A DNA stretch of 64,000 bases from Ramazzottius varieornatus (Eukaryota > Tardigrada > Eutardigrada > Parachela > Ramazzottiidae). This document shows positions 11,400 through 24,426 of the stretch, one piece after another. The stretch's first letter is position 1; every line of letters begins with the position of its first letter. The stretch is taken from assembly GCA_001949185.1 (NCBI GenBank), contig BDGG01000006.1:1671657-1735656 (forward strand). Reading direction: 5' to 3'. The position numbers and the translations under genes are program-made. The notes beneath the pieces were generated by a model that saw nothing but the letters and a program-made list of their open reading frames with translations, made no database searches and was not told the DNA's origin.

Positions 11400-14145
11400 G
11401 CGTCTGAGTTTGTCGCGGATTCAACGCGCGTTTTTGACTTCGTTGTCTGTCAGTTGAAGTACAAACTTTTGTCTTCGCTGTGTTAAGATCTCATGATCAT
11501 GCTTTATATAACATACAGTAATATAGGAGAACGTTCCAACTCAGAAGAGGACTGACGTAATCAATTTGGAACTTCGGACGACTTTATGAGTCCTCTTGTG
11601 GCATAAGACAGCGCCCTCTGCTGTTGGGAGAACTCAAGCTGGACAAACCACGTTCATTAATTTCCAGGAAACTGATATTTACGGGGACTGAAGTCTGTGC
11701 GCTCCAGTATACACTATGAGAAGATCTTTAAGATTAAGTATGTTGACACAGCAGTCCAACGTCTCACGTGCCCACCTAGATCTCGTGCGTAAATACAGCA
11801 ACAAGACAATGAGGTAGTACAATGTGCACGATCAACGTTCGAGTTGAGCTTGGGGTTCTATTACCGGTGGTTGTACGTAAACCTGACGTGGAATGCCCAG
11901 AAAGGAACAGTGCTGTTTAAACAGTTCATGGAACAGCGGGTGTCGTTCTCGGGATGCCTTTCCAGTATAACGCCGCCCTTTTGCGCGTTAACAACTTACT
12001 AAGTGCGTTAATGAGGATATTCGGAAGCGTGAGACGCCAGTCGTGATACCAGTGCCCGCGGTCGTGTAGCAGCAAAACCGACAAGGCTCGTTAAGATACC
12101 GGACTTCGTTGAACGGCGTTAGCAACACGTTGGATATTTGCGTAATTTACCCTACGTATGTCGCGATGGACACTCAAAATGCTGAAATGTACACGACTCG
12201 CGAACCAGAATGCCATTTGTGAGAACCCACACATTGCTGGCTTGCTCAGCGTATGAAGCAAACGTGTACTGGACGCGGGAGTGCACGCTTGCTTAGCCGT
12301 ATGCGCAACGTCCGAAGCCCTCTTTTATTGATAGCACGTGTATTTATACATCGAATGAATAACAGAACTAAATATAATATAAAGCAGGGAGGGTGGGATG
12401 GTAAAACTTGCATAGAGGGACTTGCTTTGGGAGCAACGTTCACTGCGCGAGCAAAAGGCGAGAATGAGAAATGAATACCGGCGAGCGCTGAGCTGGCATG
12501 ATGGACGCTGGTCACTGTTGGCAGAAGAGAGAAGCGCGATCAGGTGCTCGCCGGTTGAAGAGAGAGGCCTTTTGCACGCCGCCCATTTACCTTTTCTAAA
12601 ATAATCATTCTAACATTGTTAATCATCTATAATTGCATCTACAAGCATGGGACTCGCCGTCGGCTCGCTCGTTGATGAGGGGATTCTAAGTGGTCAAGAG
12701 TTGGATTCTAATTGCGCTTATCATAAGGGCGGAACGCGAGCAGTGACGAGCACTCTGGCTATACGCCCTTTCACATGTCCGAAAATCACTCGCCGAGACT
12801 TCTGCCCATGTCAGTACACGTGGGTTTCGCGCATCAAGACAGAATTCTTTCTCGTAACTGAGTAGGCTTTGGTCAACCTTCCCAGACGTCCCTTTCAAAT
12901 ATCAAACCTCGTTGAGTTTGGGAAACAAAATTCAATTCAGGACGCAATTTCTGTTGACTCGAAATATCGATACTGTACAACGTCCTCTGAGTGACATTGC
13001 CCAGAAATGCAATTATACATTGCGTAGCTTATGCAACCGGGAAAGATTTCTACAAAAAACGAGAGCTGCGGATCGTTCCTCTGCATGTACCGGCAGTGCA
13101 AATGCCCAAAAGAGCTAAACCGGCATCGTTCCCCCCCCCCCCGAGCTGATCGAGTACGCGAACCTTTTCTGAATTAAAACTGTTCCTACAACTCGGTGAC
13201 CTGATGGTAAGACAGAATACACGTTTTGATAAGACAGAGGTAAGATAAAATAAATGATGCTTTTGACTTCATCCCGTTCCTTTCGTCCCTTCTTTTGCAC
13301 GTGACTTTGTAATCCACACGATTATATTTCAAACAGGGAAAGGATGTCATACCTTTCTAGCCATGATGAGAATAACGAGATAATTATTGTATGTCGACCA
13401 AACGTTAACGACACGACAGCCGGGTTCGTCGAATATGTGTACGGAGAGTTATTCACGACACCTACCTTCGCATTCCGCAGTGACGCCAGTCACTTGGGCC
13501 ATGTGGAAATGCCAGTCGGCTGCAGGCATGGCTCGTTGAGCTGGCTTACTGCAAGAACGGTTCACATGTAGGGTTTCTACGTACAGTACAGTATACCGGT
13601 AGCTAATGGCAAGATGCCGTTGCGTCTTTTGTTGAGGCCGCTGCCCTTGATGTTTTAATTATCACGATGGCTGGTAACTGGATCATTCCTTTCTCCAACC
13701 TGTGTTGAAGACCCCACATCCGCCAAGATCTCCCACATACTGTGGTCTAGATGTCAGTGGATGATCCGTACTGCATTCTTCCAGGGTGACAATGCCCGCG
13801 AGGAAGGCAAAGAGCATCGTCGGTCGGGTGCTGGCCACGGTGAGTGGCCTCACATGCACATCTGAGTCCTGGAGAAAAACTAATGAGGCACATGCTAGCG
13901 TGCCCAGGTCATAACGAGAGGAAGATGGTGTCCATACATCGCTGGACAAATTGAGGGACGTTCATCATCATCTCGCCAAGCAAGAGCTGGAATATGCGGA
14001 AGCAACATGAAAGGTGCTCTATTATATCTTTCAAGAAACAGGATACCGTATACGTACGCCTCTAGCCAGCGCGTAGGTTGACAGCCTTGCCTGGGCATGC
14101 CTACCCCTACAAGCATGATGTGATGGGATAACTGCAAAGGCGCAA

Positions 14146-14179
14146 AGGAAGGAAGAAAGGCAGGAAGGAAAGAAGGAAG
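14146..14179. repeat. GGAA-type purine microsatellite
   Basis: An imperfect run of GGAA and GAAA units on the + strand. It is a simple repeat. Confidence 0.7.
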
Positions 14180-14602
14180 CCGGGCTGCAGGGTTTCCTGC
14201 ATGCTGTGTCATCATGATCATGAGAGCGCCTCAGCAGCTAATGAGATTTTCGTATAAAGGTAATTTCCATTTCACGTGCACTATCTTCTCATGCTAAATT
14301 GTTTTCTAAGAACATTAGCGTATTCTTCTACAGGTTCCTGGGCATCGTGTCAATCCACGCGAAGCTCCGCGCAAAGATTTCCCACGTTACATTCAGTTGG
14401 ACACGATACAGTTCAATTTACTCAACTACTGTATATATAAACGAAAGCGAATGCGATGGGGATCTCCTTTGCTTTATTCAAAAAAATAAATTTTTCTACA
14501 AAAGACCACAATGAAACAGGAGACTAAATCAAAATCAACAAGTTACGTGGACACGGTTCTTCCCTTCCTAAGATTCAAAACGTAAAATATTTCTTCGAGT
14601 CC

Positions 14603-14641
14603 TTTAGTCTCCTTCGCACTACCAATGCGAAGGAGACTAAA
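14603..14641. repeat. Perfect 16-bp-stem hairpin
   Basis: TTTAGTCTCCTTCGCA (14603-14618) and its exact reverse complement (14626-14641) flank a 7-nt loop. It is unrelated to the 47-bp repeat and has no gene context. Confidence 0.75.
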
Positions 14642-16813
14642 TGCGATGGGATACACGGACGTTGCACTTGTCTGATCTGTGATATAAGATATTCCCGAAA
14701 ACGCGGAAGGGATTTCGTTCGGAACTGGAAAGTCATAGGAACATAGTATGGTACAGGTGAATCGGTACCAGCGAAATAACTGAAATCAGGTTTACGGAAA
14801 GCCATGGTGGCCGGGTTCTTCCGGGAGATTCTCATCCTGTAGCCAAGTTAGCGTTAAAACGAGACACCGGCATGGAAGCTGCGCTTTTTCCATCGCGTAC
14901 AGTCTCTTTCTCTCCCTCACCTGTCTCGCTGCCTTTGACTCCAGGAACCGTCCAACGCGCTGTACGACGTCGGTACGACGCAGGCGTTCGTACGATGATG
15001 CAGTGAGCTGCGCTCCAGCCCGCTGCACTGGAAGGTGGAGTTTCAAGGCTGACTACGAGTCTACGACAGAAGAGTCGCATTCGACGTTACGGGCCTGCTC
15101 AGTACGAAAGACAAAAGGCTGCATGTCTAGTGTGTAGAGTACTCCGTACAAACCTGGTCGGGTTCGCCAAAAAGATCGATCGCGTCTGTTTGGTGTCTCT
15201 GTGGCGCCGTCAGTGTGTGAGGGTGAGTGTATGGATGTGCAGAGCACAGCGTGCTGTTACGCAAAGATGTTGTAGCCAAGGCCTTGATCCTCGCCGTCTG
15301 TTTTGTCAGAGACCCACGAGCTGGCTGTTACTGCGTGCGCGGCTATATAGTTGAAAGCCACGTAGCGTGTTGACGGTATTACGTCGTCGTCGATCGAGCC
15401 GCTCGTGCATCATCCTCTTCTCTCTCTCTCTTTGACCAATGCACCACGTGCAGGTGTTTTTGCAAGCTTTCTTCTGCTTGAAAGTTGCATGTGATTGCAG
15501 GCTGACTGCAAGCTGCAATCACCATCCCCGCGTAGAGGAGCTTCCGCCCGAGCGATTGAGCAGGTCGGTACAATTTATTTTCGAATATCTCTTGCAACAA
15601 TGCAGATAAATGACTTTTTGAGCGATGACTTCCATGCATCAAGCGTTGCATGTGCGAAGTTTGTTGGGGATTTTGCAAGTGATGACTCTATATTGCGTAA
15701 TACACCACTGTGAGCTCCCACTTGGTGCTTTCTGGATCCGTGCATTGCTTGGCACTGCAAGCCCTGGCTTCTTGTGTCAACAGCTAGCAGTCAATTAGAT
15801 ATAGACAGCTATAGCTGCTTTACAGCCATGTGCCGGCCGGACTTATGCAACATGTATCCCTATAGCGCTAATTGTGCGAGCCAGCTTCTTCGAGTAAAGC
15901 CGTCTTTCCGCGAATCTCTTCCAGAAGAGCGCGCTGAACTTCGGTGGAAGAAAATCTCAAAAAAGCCTCATTAAGTGCTTAGAAGGACCTCTTGATTATG
16001 GGAGTAAAACACTGTGCAAAACACTAACTTGAATGGATTCATCTTTCTACGCCGGTTAATCAAACATTTCGCTTATTCGATACGAAGAAAAGTTTGCCGC
16101 GCTGTTCCGAATTCCAGAAATGCCTACTTAATGTCGAATACGCCTACATGTAAGGACCGTGAAAAGTCTCATGTCTTGTTTTCTAAAGTCGCATCCTTAA
16201 AATCAGAACAGATTTCCGAGCTGGTAAAGGAAGTGCGGTGGAGTTTGATAGCGAAAGCAACGAACTCTTGCACGCTTCCATAGCGTTCACCTTACATTGC
16301 CGGACAGTAAATTTGGATCCATTTTCGGCCTGCATTTTGAGTATTTCTCCCAATAACTAAGTTTTGCAGTAACTAGAACTGACTTTTTGCGTGGCTGACC
16401 TTTCTTCGACCCTCTCGGTAATGCAAGCTTGCAGCTAGAATTTAATGGTCTCAAGGTTTCCGACTTTAGGCAGATTACGAGTCTGCAAATTTCGTTCAAG
16501 AAATTAGCATTGGAGTTGCAACACTTCGCTTAATTTGGGTATAACTAGGGTTACTCCTACAAACCAAGCAAGCAAAATGGCGGAAGACAAAGTTGCATAA
16601 CCTGGCTGAGATCTTCCGTATGACCTTATGTAATACATCGTGGTCCCAACGTATTCGGCGTACCCTAGTGAGTGTATCAAACGTTTAGATTCCTTAACGT
16701 AGAGACCGTCCCGTAATTTGCACTCTCTCGGAAAACCAATTTTCACTTTTCTTCTGTCGGTTGAACTCTGAATATTCTGTCTCCAGCAAGATGTATGATA
16801 GTTCGTTGTGATA

Positions 16814-17556
16814 CAGCCTGAGGCGGCCAAGTGACTACCATTTGAACAAAGCGCTATGGAAAAAACAGTTTACGTCTTATCGTCCACTCCTTCACAATTT
16901 TCAAAGAACTTTTCAAGCTGTTTCCACTGAGATAAGGAAGATTCACATCGGTTGAGAAATGGTCTGGGAAAGTTGATCGGCATGACTTCCGGTGGGGAAG
17001 ATACCTTTTCATGACGAAAACCTTACTTCTAAAATTTCGTATTCGGTTATGAAGCCCCAACTTGATCTTAACGCATGTAAGACTGCCTAGCTTGTCATTT
17101 AAAACCAAAAAATATCATGAAATAGCCAAACCAACTTGGAAAGTAAATTAAAACTGTTGAATTTGGCCGTTTTGCCGGGAAATCGCTCTTTGAGGCAAAA
17201 ATTGTTGCTCTTGCCCCAAACGGTAGATTTATGCTTTCGACCATCTCTCAAGTAGCCAAGTTCCTGTCCTATTTATTCTGAGTAAGATCACCGCAGGCCG
17301 TCAACTGAAAACTGAGAAACAAATTTCGAGAATGGACTCCGAAAACTACGAAAGTTGGTTGCAGTTTCCACTTTTCACCATGCCTGATTTCACGCCGATT
17401 TCGACTTCTGCTGAGCAGACTTCTGACCAGTCAGTTCTAGGGAGGTTGGAAAAAGAACTCTAAACCGAAGAAAATTAGTTTCGAAGTTGAACAAAAACCC
17501 CGGTCGAGCATGCGCTAATTTTATAGGTGGTAGTCACTTGGCCGCCTCGGGCTGTA
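16814..17556. mobile_element. MITE-like element with 27-bp terminal inverted repeats flanked by TA
   Basis: The left terminus (16814-16840, starting CAGCCTGAGGCGGCC) and the right terminus (17530-17556) are reverse complements at 26 of 27 positions. Both ends are flanked by TA, the target preferred by Tc1/mariner elements. The 743-bp body holds no transposase frame, so it would be a non-autonomous copy. The superfamily is inferred from the TA flanks alone. Confidence 0.65.
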
Positions 17557-17558
17557 CG

Positions 17559-20500
17559 TATTTTGGCCGAAATTCTGGAATTGAAAAATTCCACTGGCGA
17601 CTTTGCGCTTGCGCACGAAACCGCGCATTTGTAGCTTGACTTTTTTATTGATCATAACCTGAACTGTGCCAAATATTAGATAAATCTCGCGCGCAGTAGA
17701 ACTGACATCATCGCAGAAATTTTCATCGACTTTTCCGTTTGCCTAAAGGACTGACGGTAGAGCCGGTGTCCATTGCTCCAATTCAGTACCATGACACACT
17801 GCATTAAAACCGATACTACTGTAGTCCGCGCACATATCGTGCCAAGTTGCGGACTCCACGTATACGACGCTCGCTTTTCCACAACTTCGTGATTAAACTA
17901 GATTGATAGATGACCAGTTTCATCGAAGATTCTCCTTCAGGCAGCTCATAGTTGGTTAAATCTGCAGATCGCAATATCGGTGACATTTTGCAATGATGTC
18001 GGCTCGTTACTCAAGGTCCGTCAAAATAATGCTTTCTGAATGCTTTCTGTATGAAAAACTTCTCCATTTCTCGCCGACCGCTTCCGAGAGTTGGTTTTCG
18101 ATACACCTCGGAGCTCTCGATCTGGTGATACCAACTGCCGGTACGAGCGCAGTCGGTACAAGTTATATAGGTCTACCGTGTTCGCCGGTTTTGTGTCCTT
18201 TTTGAAAATTGTGGAAATATCAGTAATGTGGAAATTTTGGAAATATCAGGTCTGTAAGTATGACTTCGCAATTTGTGACAGAGGACTTTAAATATATTTT
18301 CTCACTTCGTGGACAGCCTTGCAAAACCTGAGCTCATGTTTTTTCCATGCAACAAACTCATGTAAATTGTTTAGGAGCAAAAGCTAGAGAGTACAATGAG
18401 AACAGGCAAAAACAAAAATGTCGGGAGCCGTGAGACTTAAAATTGAACCGGACATTTTCATATCAATAGAATTTTTGCTGTGAAACCGGCACTTCGAATT
18501 TGAAGATGATAGGATGGTTCTGTAGTACTAAAGATGGCCTGTCAACTGCAGGAAATAAACTTTGAAAGATATGCTTTGTGAACTTCGGAAAAGAACTCTC
18601 GCGCAAAACGGGTTGGGATGTTGCAGCTGTGAACGTGCGCCACTTTAAGGAGATGATTGCTTCCCGAATTTTCTCGGTGTCATTGCTCAACGGAAACGAG
18701 AGACAACGGTTGTAAGAGTTGCATCAGTGTATTTGTTATTCATAGTTGAAGTTTGAAAAATTTTGCTTCTGTCCGGCTTTCAGACTTAGTAGTTTTGTGT
18801 TGTCCGGTGGTAGCTTTTCGGAGCGTTTTCTCCCACCTGGCTACGTTAGGGAGGAGGCCGTTCCTCACAAAACTGAAATAATCATTCGTTACCGTCTTGG
18901 CCGAGGTTTCGTTAAGCGCAGCGTCCAAGTTTTTGGTGTGGCTGGAAGAAATAGAATTCCCGATGAAGGTGAAATTTGGAAAACATGCGATAAGACAACT
19001 AAGTTACAAATCCACACAGACCGCGGATCAGAGTTTTCAATACCTTGTGCAGAAGGGTGATGTTTCTACGGATGAAATGGGATTACCGTTATTTTCGCAA
19101 ATCTAACAGTTCCCGTGAGATGTTTGGGAATGGTGTGGCAACCGAGTAGCATGGATGGGATATCATCCAATTTCTGAGGATGTTCCGGGAACTCTTCCCG
19201 GATCCACGTGTAAGCGGCATCTGTAAGCGGGCCGGAAGCTGATCTACTTCCGGAAGCGCCCATATGGTTGTCAAACTTGTCTAAAGCATGGCGCCGGTCG
19301 TGTGAGTCATGTTCTGATTCTTTTTACTGTAAATGGCAGACAACTGTTAAGGTTGTCCCATAATTGAAACTATGTTTGTCTGACGAAGTTATGGGCTTGT
19401 GTGGGTCGTTAAGTACTCGATGACTCAAACGCAGGTTGGGTTAACCCAAGAGCTAGGCGTCAACCGGATGTCTGAAGGCCTCTTACGCTACGCTGTATTC
19501 ATTGTGAGGTGAATGAGCGAAGGAAAAATTTATCTGTGCATCAAAAGGTTCGTCCAAAATTTAATGGGCTTGTCAAATGTTCGAATGAATTATCTGAATA
19601 GGTTTTCGCACCTTTGTTTTGATTTGCTCGTGTAATGGTGGGACGGTCTGCAGTGACGTATCGGTGAGTCAATCTGTTGTACGTACGTGTCCGTAGGCTT
19701 TACAATATGAGTGATTTTAGTCATTGGTATTTTTCCTGCAGAATTTTTGAATTTTTATTGTTCTTGATTTCGCTCGGCACCCATGCTCAGCAGTTTCACC
19801 TCAAAAATGAATGTTCCGACAGCTTCCTGAGAGATTGTTCTGTGCACTTTGTATCCTTGTCAAGAGGAAATGTGGGCATCAACGGAACAGGTGAGCCAGT
19901 TGAATTTGAAATTTTGAGTTGGGCTTATACTGGCGCAGTCTTACCGTCGTTCGGAGTGAAACTTTTGCCGTGACTGTGAGCGACAGTATCCTCATCCTGT
20001 GTGAAACTCGGATCAGGGATACTAGGTGCAATGCGTTTGAGTTTATGAGGAGGGGCAGCCGTCAAGGTCAAGGTTGTCGACAAGTCAATCGCTGATCGTC
20101 ACGCTTCGTCATGTTGTTTTTTCCATGAAACATGACAACATAAACCACTTACAGCGGCGATCATACAGGGTTCGGGTTACATTCCACTCGTTTCACGAAG
20201 CTTGTCAACAGCTTTTCAGCTTTCCTAGATCCTCCCCACTACCAGCATAACTCCCTAGTGACTCTAGGCGATGGACTTATTCCAGGAAGTGCACTTCTTT
20301 GAGAGGAGGCCAAAATTGAGGTGCATTCTAACGTAAGAATTTGATTGGTTTATAACCGTTTAACTTCGATTGATCCACTGATTGATTGATTGATTTGGAT
20401 ACCATAAGCTGGTCAGGTTCGTTTGATGATCAAGACTTTGATTGTTTTAGCGGCCAGCATGTTGCTATCCGTTTGATTGTTGAATGCTTTTATGTGTTTA

Positions 20501-20687
20501 TCGCTGTAATCGTTTCGGACTATGGTCGAGTCTAGTCTTCCGTGAGAGAGTCTAGTGTACATTGTCCCAGATATGGCCAGGACAATGATGGGGGCCGTAG
20601 ACCAAACGATGATTGTCATTATCTTTGCAGAAGTATACCAGCAGCAGAAGCAGCAGCAGCAGCAGCAGTTTCGAGCCCATCGTCGTG
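17559..20687. other. Gene-poor intergenic stretch upstream of SHOC2
   Basis: No gene is firmly supported. 18599-18645 ends in an intact right arm (GTGCGCCACTT) of the 47-bp repeat with a decayed left arm. 19742-19890 could be a short exon (acceptor TTTTTCCTGCAG, donor GTGAGC) encoding a hydrophobic leader then HAQQFHLKNECSDSF, but no partner exon was found. A GATT microsatellite lies at 20380-20396 and a CAG run at 20641-20668. Confidence 0.35.
20641..20668 (+). repeat. CAG trinucleotide run in the SHOC2 5' leader
   Basis: An interrupted CAG run ends about 20 bp before the chosen SHOC2 start codon at 20688, so it would lie in the 5' untranslated region. Confidence 0.6.
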
Positions 20688-23600
20688 ATGAAGCGCCAAG
20701 CTGCCAAAGCCAGTGGCGCAGAGGGTGAAGGAGAGACTGCATCGCGCCAACGGAAACCTCCCCTTCCTCCGAAGCCTACTCTGCCACCGCCACCTACTCC
20801 TCCGGCGGCTGCTGAACCACAACCATCGACGTCAAGAGGGACCGGAGGCCAAATGGAGGACCCTCTTCCGCCACATTCCGAATTGCAGAAGGTGAAGTGA
20901 TCAAAGTGGCGCACGTTGTTGGTGCTGTTAGCTGAGATCGTGCGCCACTTGGAAAACGATCTTACCGAGTCTGTTTTCCTAGACCTTATACTCTATCCGT
21001 CGTTCTTCTGGGTTTGAGTGTTGTTGTGTTGTCTCTGTAGGCTCGAGAGAAGAAACCCAGTATTATCTCTGGCTCAACGGAGGCGTCGCAGGAGAGAATG
21101 GCCAGGAAAGTCATGATGACGCTTCCTCATGACACCAAAGCTAAAGCACCTACGGACAAAACGAGGAAACCAATGCAACCCGATCGAGTAAGTGAAATTT
21201 AGCCTTGTTATTCGCTTTTTCTTTTGTTTAAGAGGCATGTTTTTTTCTTCAGGATATCTCGAAGGATATCTCGAGGTGCAAGGAAGAAAGCTCAACGCGT
21301 CTTGATCTCAGTAAATCGAACGTGTCGGTCATACCGCCTTCCATAAAAGAGGTACGTTCGTTCTGAAATGTGCTAAGTTGTTCGGTTCGTGATCGGGCTT
21401 TTGTGGTTGTAGTTGACTCAACTGACCGAGTTGTACCTATATCAGAACAAGATACTGACGCTACCGAACGAAATCGGTAGCTTGACGCACCTGCAGAAGC
21501 TGGCATTGTCGGAAAACTCGCTGAGTAATTTACCGCCATCATTAGAAAATATGCGGAACTTGAGCGTGTTGGACCTCAGACATAACAAACTTCAAGAGGT
21601 ATGAACACGATATAATCTTCACAGAAATCGAAATCGAGAATTCTCTGATTGTTTTCTGAGTATTTCCGCAAGAAATGATTTTGGAATGGGCGAATTGTTT
21701 TTTTGTTTACAGATTCCCGATGTGATATACAGACTACATTCGCTGACGACTTTACATCTGCGGTACAACAAGATCAGATCTGTTAGTGAGGATATCAAGA
21801 TGCTAACGGTGAGCAGTTCCTCATCTAGTTTTTTTATTCTTGAAGTTTTGAGTTTTCGGGGTTTCTTTCCAGAATTTAACGGTACTCAGCTTGCGGGAAA
21901 ACAAAGTGAAGGTTTTACCGAAAGAAGTCTGCCAACTGGTCGGCTTGACATCCCTTGATGTTTCGTACAACCAGCTCGAGTCGATCCCGGCGGAAGTTGG
22001 CAACCTTACCCAGCTGAACACGTTGGACTTACAACACAATGAGCTGGTCAGCATTCCATCTACCATTGGAAACCTCCGGGCGCTCGCTCGCCTCGGTCTA
22101 AGGTAAATTCGCGTGAATGAACCTGATTTTTCAAATTAAAAATTGACAGATTAAATCACGAAGCAGACAAAGTCGATCAGATCCTTTTCCCGAACGGCAC
22201 ACGCTGCTAACCAATGCCGTTAAAAAAGTGCGCCACTCGCGAAACCAGTTACGTCGAAGTTGTTCGCCAAGTTTCCGAATGAAAATAAATTGGAATAAAT
22301 TTCGAGTGCAGTCAATTCGACCTTAAATTATTTCTCCTTTGTAGGTATAACAAACTAGCAGCCATTCCCGATTCCATCAGAGAATGCGTCAACCTGGACG
22401 AGTTCAACATTGAAGCCAACAACATCACAACTCTGCCTGCCATCCTCTTGGCCAACCTGACGCAGCTAAAGAACATCACGCTCTCCAGGAATAAGTTTAC
22501 CGAGTTTCCTGGAGGCGGACCTGCCCAGTTTTGTTCGGTCCAGGTACGTCTCCTGTTAGCTCTGAAACGCTCTTGATGTCGACAACTGAATTCCTCCAGA
22601 AAGATTTCCGAGGTGGCGCATGCAACGGCACAGAGAACGTGCGCCAGCGAAGACTCGATCTGTAATTCCAGGTGGCGCACGCTCTCAGCCATTAACACGA
22701 AAGCATGCGCCACTTAAGACGACAATCTGCCAAAGTCATTTGTCGACGTCTCAATTTGGAAGATTACTAAATGCGCCTTTTTGACTTTATGGACTGTGAA
22801 CATGGAGCACAACCAAGTAACCAAAATTCCTTTCGGCATTTTCTCCCAAGCACCGCACCTGACCAAACTCAACATGAAGGAGAACCAACTGCGAAGTCTT
22901 CCGCTTGGTGAGAGAAGTTCATTTCTTCGTTCGTGATATTCTGTTTGTTTATCACTGACGGTCTCTTCTGGCGACTGTGATTTGCAGATATTTCAACGTG
23001 GACCAATGTGACAGAGTTAAATTTCGGTACGAACCAGCTGGCCATTCTGCCTGAAGATATCGGTGTGCTGGTCAACCTTGAAGTCCTCATTCTCAGCAAC
23101 AACGCGCTCAATGTAAGACCTAAAACCCCTTCTGAAGACACTCCAGAAAGCTAGCTTTTTAGCTCGACCTTGACGAATATTTTCTCGTAGGTTCTACCAT
23201 CAACTATCGGTCATCTGAAAAATCTCAGGGTACTAGATCTGGAAGAAAACAAGCTCGAACAGTTACCTTCAGAAATAGGTAGGTCCAGGTTGAAGTTTCC
23301 ATGCTTCGGTCGCTCGAACGAAAACCAAAATTTTTCTGTTTCTTTTCAGGATACTTGAAAGAGCTTCGACGTTTGATAGTCCAGTCGAACAGGCTAACCT
23401 CCCTCCCTCGTGCCATTGGTAATCTAGAAAATCTTACTTACATTGGTGCCGGGGAAAACCTTCTCACAACACTGCCATCAGAAATAGGTTGGCCAATCAC
23501 TTCTCTCGCGAGTGCCGTACCGTCCCCGTCCACTGTGCGAACCAGATTTAAAATCCCGTATGATTATTACGTATCTCTCTAGGATACCTGAGCAAACTGG

Positions 23601-24059
23601 AGAACATCCTCCTTAACGACAATCCATACCTACATGGGCTGCCCTTCGAACTGGCGCACTGCATCAGTCTGCAGATAATGAGCATTGAAAACTGCCCGCT
23701 GTCCCAAATTCCTCCGGAAATCGTAGCTGGAGGACCCTCGCTCGTGATACAGGTATGTTGTGAACCGTTGATATCTCCTTCCGCAATTTGAACTTACAAA
23801 AGACTGGGAAAGGGACCCAGCTTGCATAAACCTGCATACTTATACACTGGCGAATATACAGCTCGGTGTATGCAGGTTCGTGACAGATGGCGGCTTTTCG
23901 CTTCCCTATCCTTTATGATGATTCCAAGGTTGATTGCGATGATGACTGGAACTGCAGGATGTTTGGTATTGGATTGTGGCCATTTCCAATGCTGTTTTGT
24001 GGTTGCAGTACTTGAGAGTGCAAGCAGAACCCCGACCATCGTCACAAGGTCCTATCTGA
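20688..24059 (+). CDS. SHOC2: SHOC2/SUR-8 leucine-rich-repeat scaffold, complete (13 exons, 615 aa)
   Basis: Exons are 20688-20891, 21041-21187, 21253-21351, 21413-21598, 21713-21808, 21873-22102, 22345-22543, 22793-22907, 22988-23112, 23191-23278, 23350-23487, 23583-23752 and 24009-24059. Phases join to 1848 nt. A Pro-rich, basic N-terminus of about 115 residues precedes a long ladder of leucine-rich repeats (LxxLxLxxNxLxxLP). Two family signatures, a GGP-QF stretch and [19 protein letters not shown], identify it as SHOC2 rather than another LRR protein. SHOC2 joins a RAS-family GTPase and PP1 to dephosphorylate RAF, promoting RAS-MAPK signalling at the plasma membrane. Human SHOC2 is 582 aa, so the length fits. 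Exon 8 lacks an AG at the expected boundary (22791-22792 is GG); an AG at 22761-22762 would add 10 codons in frame. Exon 11 has a weak GTTGGC donor. Introns 1, 6 and 7 carry hairpin repeats. Confidence 0.92.
20904..20950 (-). repeat. 47-bp hairpin repeat in SHOC2 intron 1
   Basis: Arms AAGTGGCGCACG and CGTGCGCCACTT are intact. The centre reads in reverse orientation (GGTGCTGTTAGCTG). The trailing flank GGAAAACGATCTTACCGAGTC is part of the longer element shared with other copies. Confidence 0.85.
22191..22238 (+). repeat. 47-bp hairpin repeat, diverged copy in SHOC2 intron 6
   Basis: The right arm GTGCGCCACTC is intact and the left arm is worn (CGAACGGCACACG). The upstream flank AGTCGATCAGATCCTTTTCC matches the extended arm of better copies. 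Confidence 0.6.
22611..22715 (+). repeat. Two 47-bp-type hairpin repeats side by side in SHOC2 intron 7
   Basis: Copy a is 22611-22647 (shortened centre). Copy b is 22670-22715, with forward-type centre CTCTCAGCCATTAACACG. They are separated by 22 bp that include the GACTCGATCT flank typical of the family. Confidence 0.85.
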
Positions 24060-24426
24060 GAGACTGACCAAACTTCTTTGATCCGATGCATCTTTTACAC
24101 CAGTGTTACTACGACTGCTGTTCCTCTTTCCTTACTTGTCGTGATTTTTCATCGTCACAAATGCAAGAGAAAAGCTTACACTCTCCTTTTCTTTCGAATT
24201 TTGTAATTTTTACGTTGTCACCAGAGACGACAATCTAACTTCGTTCTTTAACAAACCTTCTCTTACATGTGAAGATTGATAGTTTGACCAAATGGATAGT
24301 TTTTGTTTGAGCTTTATACCTGAAGTAGTTTTTGGTTTGCACGACAATGCATAATTTTGAATTTTTACAGAGAAGGAATGGTCCGAACTGTGAGCGGAAA
24401 ATGATACTTAAATAAAAACAATAAGT

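Larger units (their letters stand above)
11400..16811. other. Gene-poor intergenic stretch
   Basis: No coding exon is supported. Visible items are a 12-base C run (13131-13142), a GGAA-rich purine tract (14146-14179) and a perfect 16-bp hairpin (14603-14641). The open frames found are short and have neither family motifs nor convincing splice borders. Confidence 0.4.

Noticed and set aside
20613-20687. An upstream start for SHOC2 that would translate the CAG run as poly-Ser
   Set aside because: That frame has no ATG before 20688, so the CAG run is treated as leader sequence.
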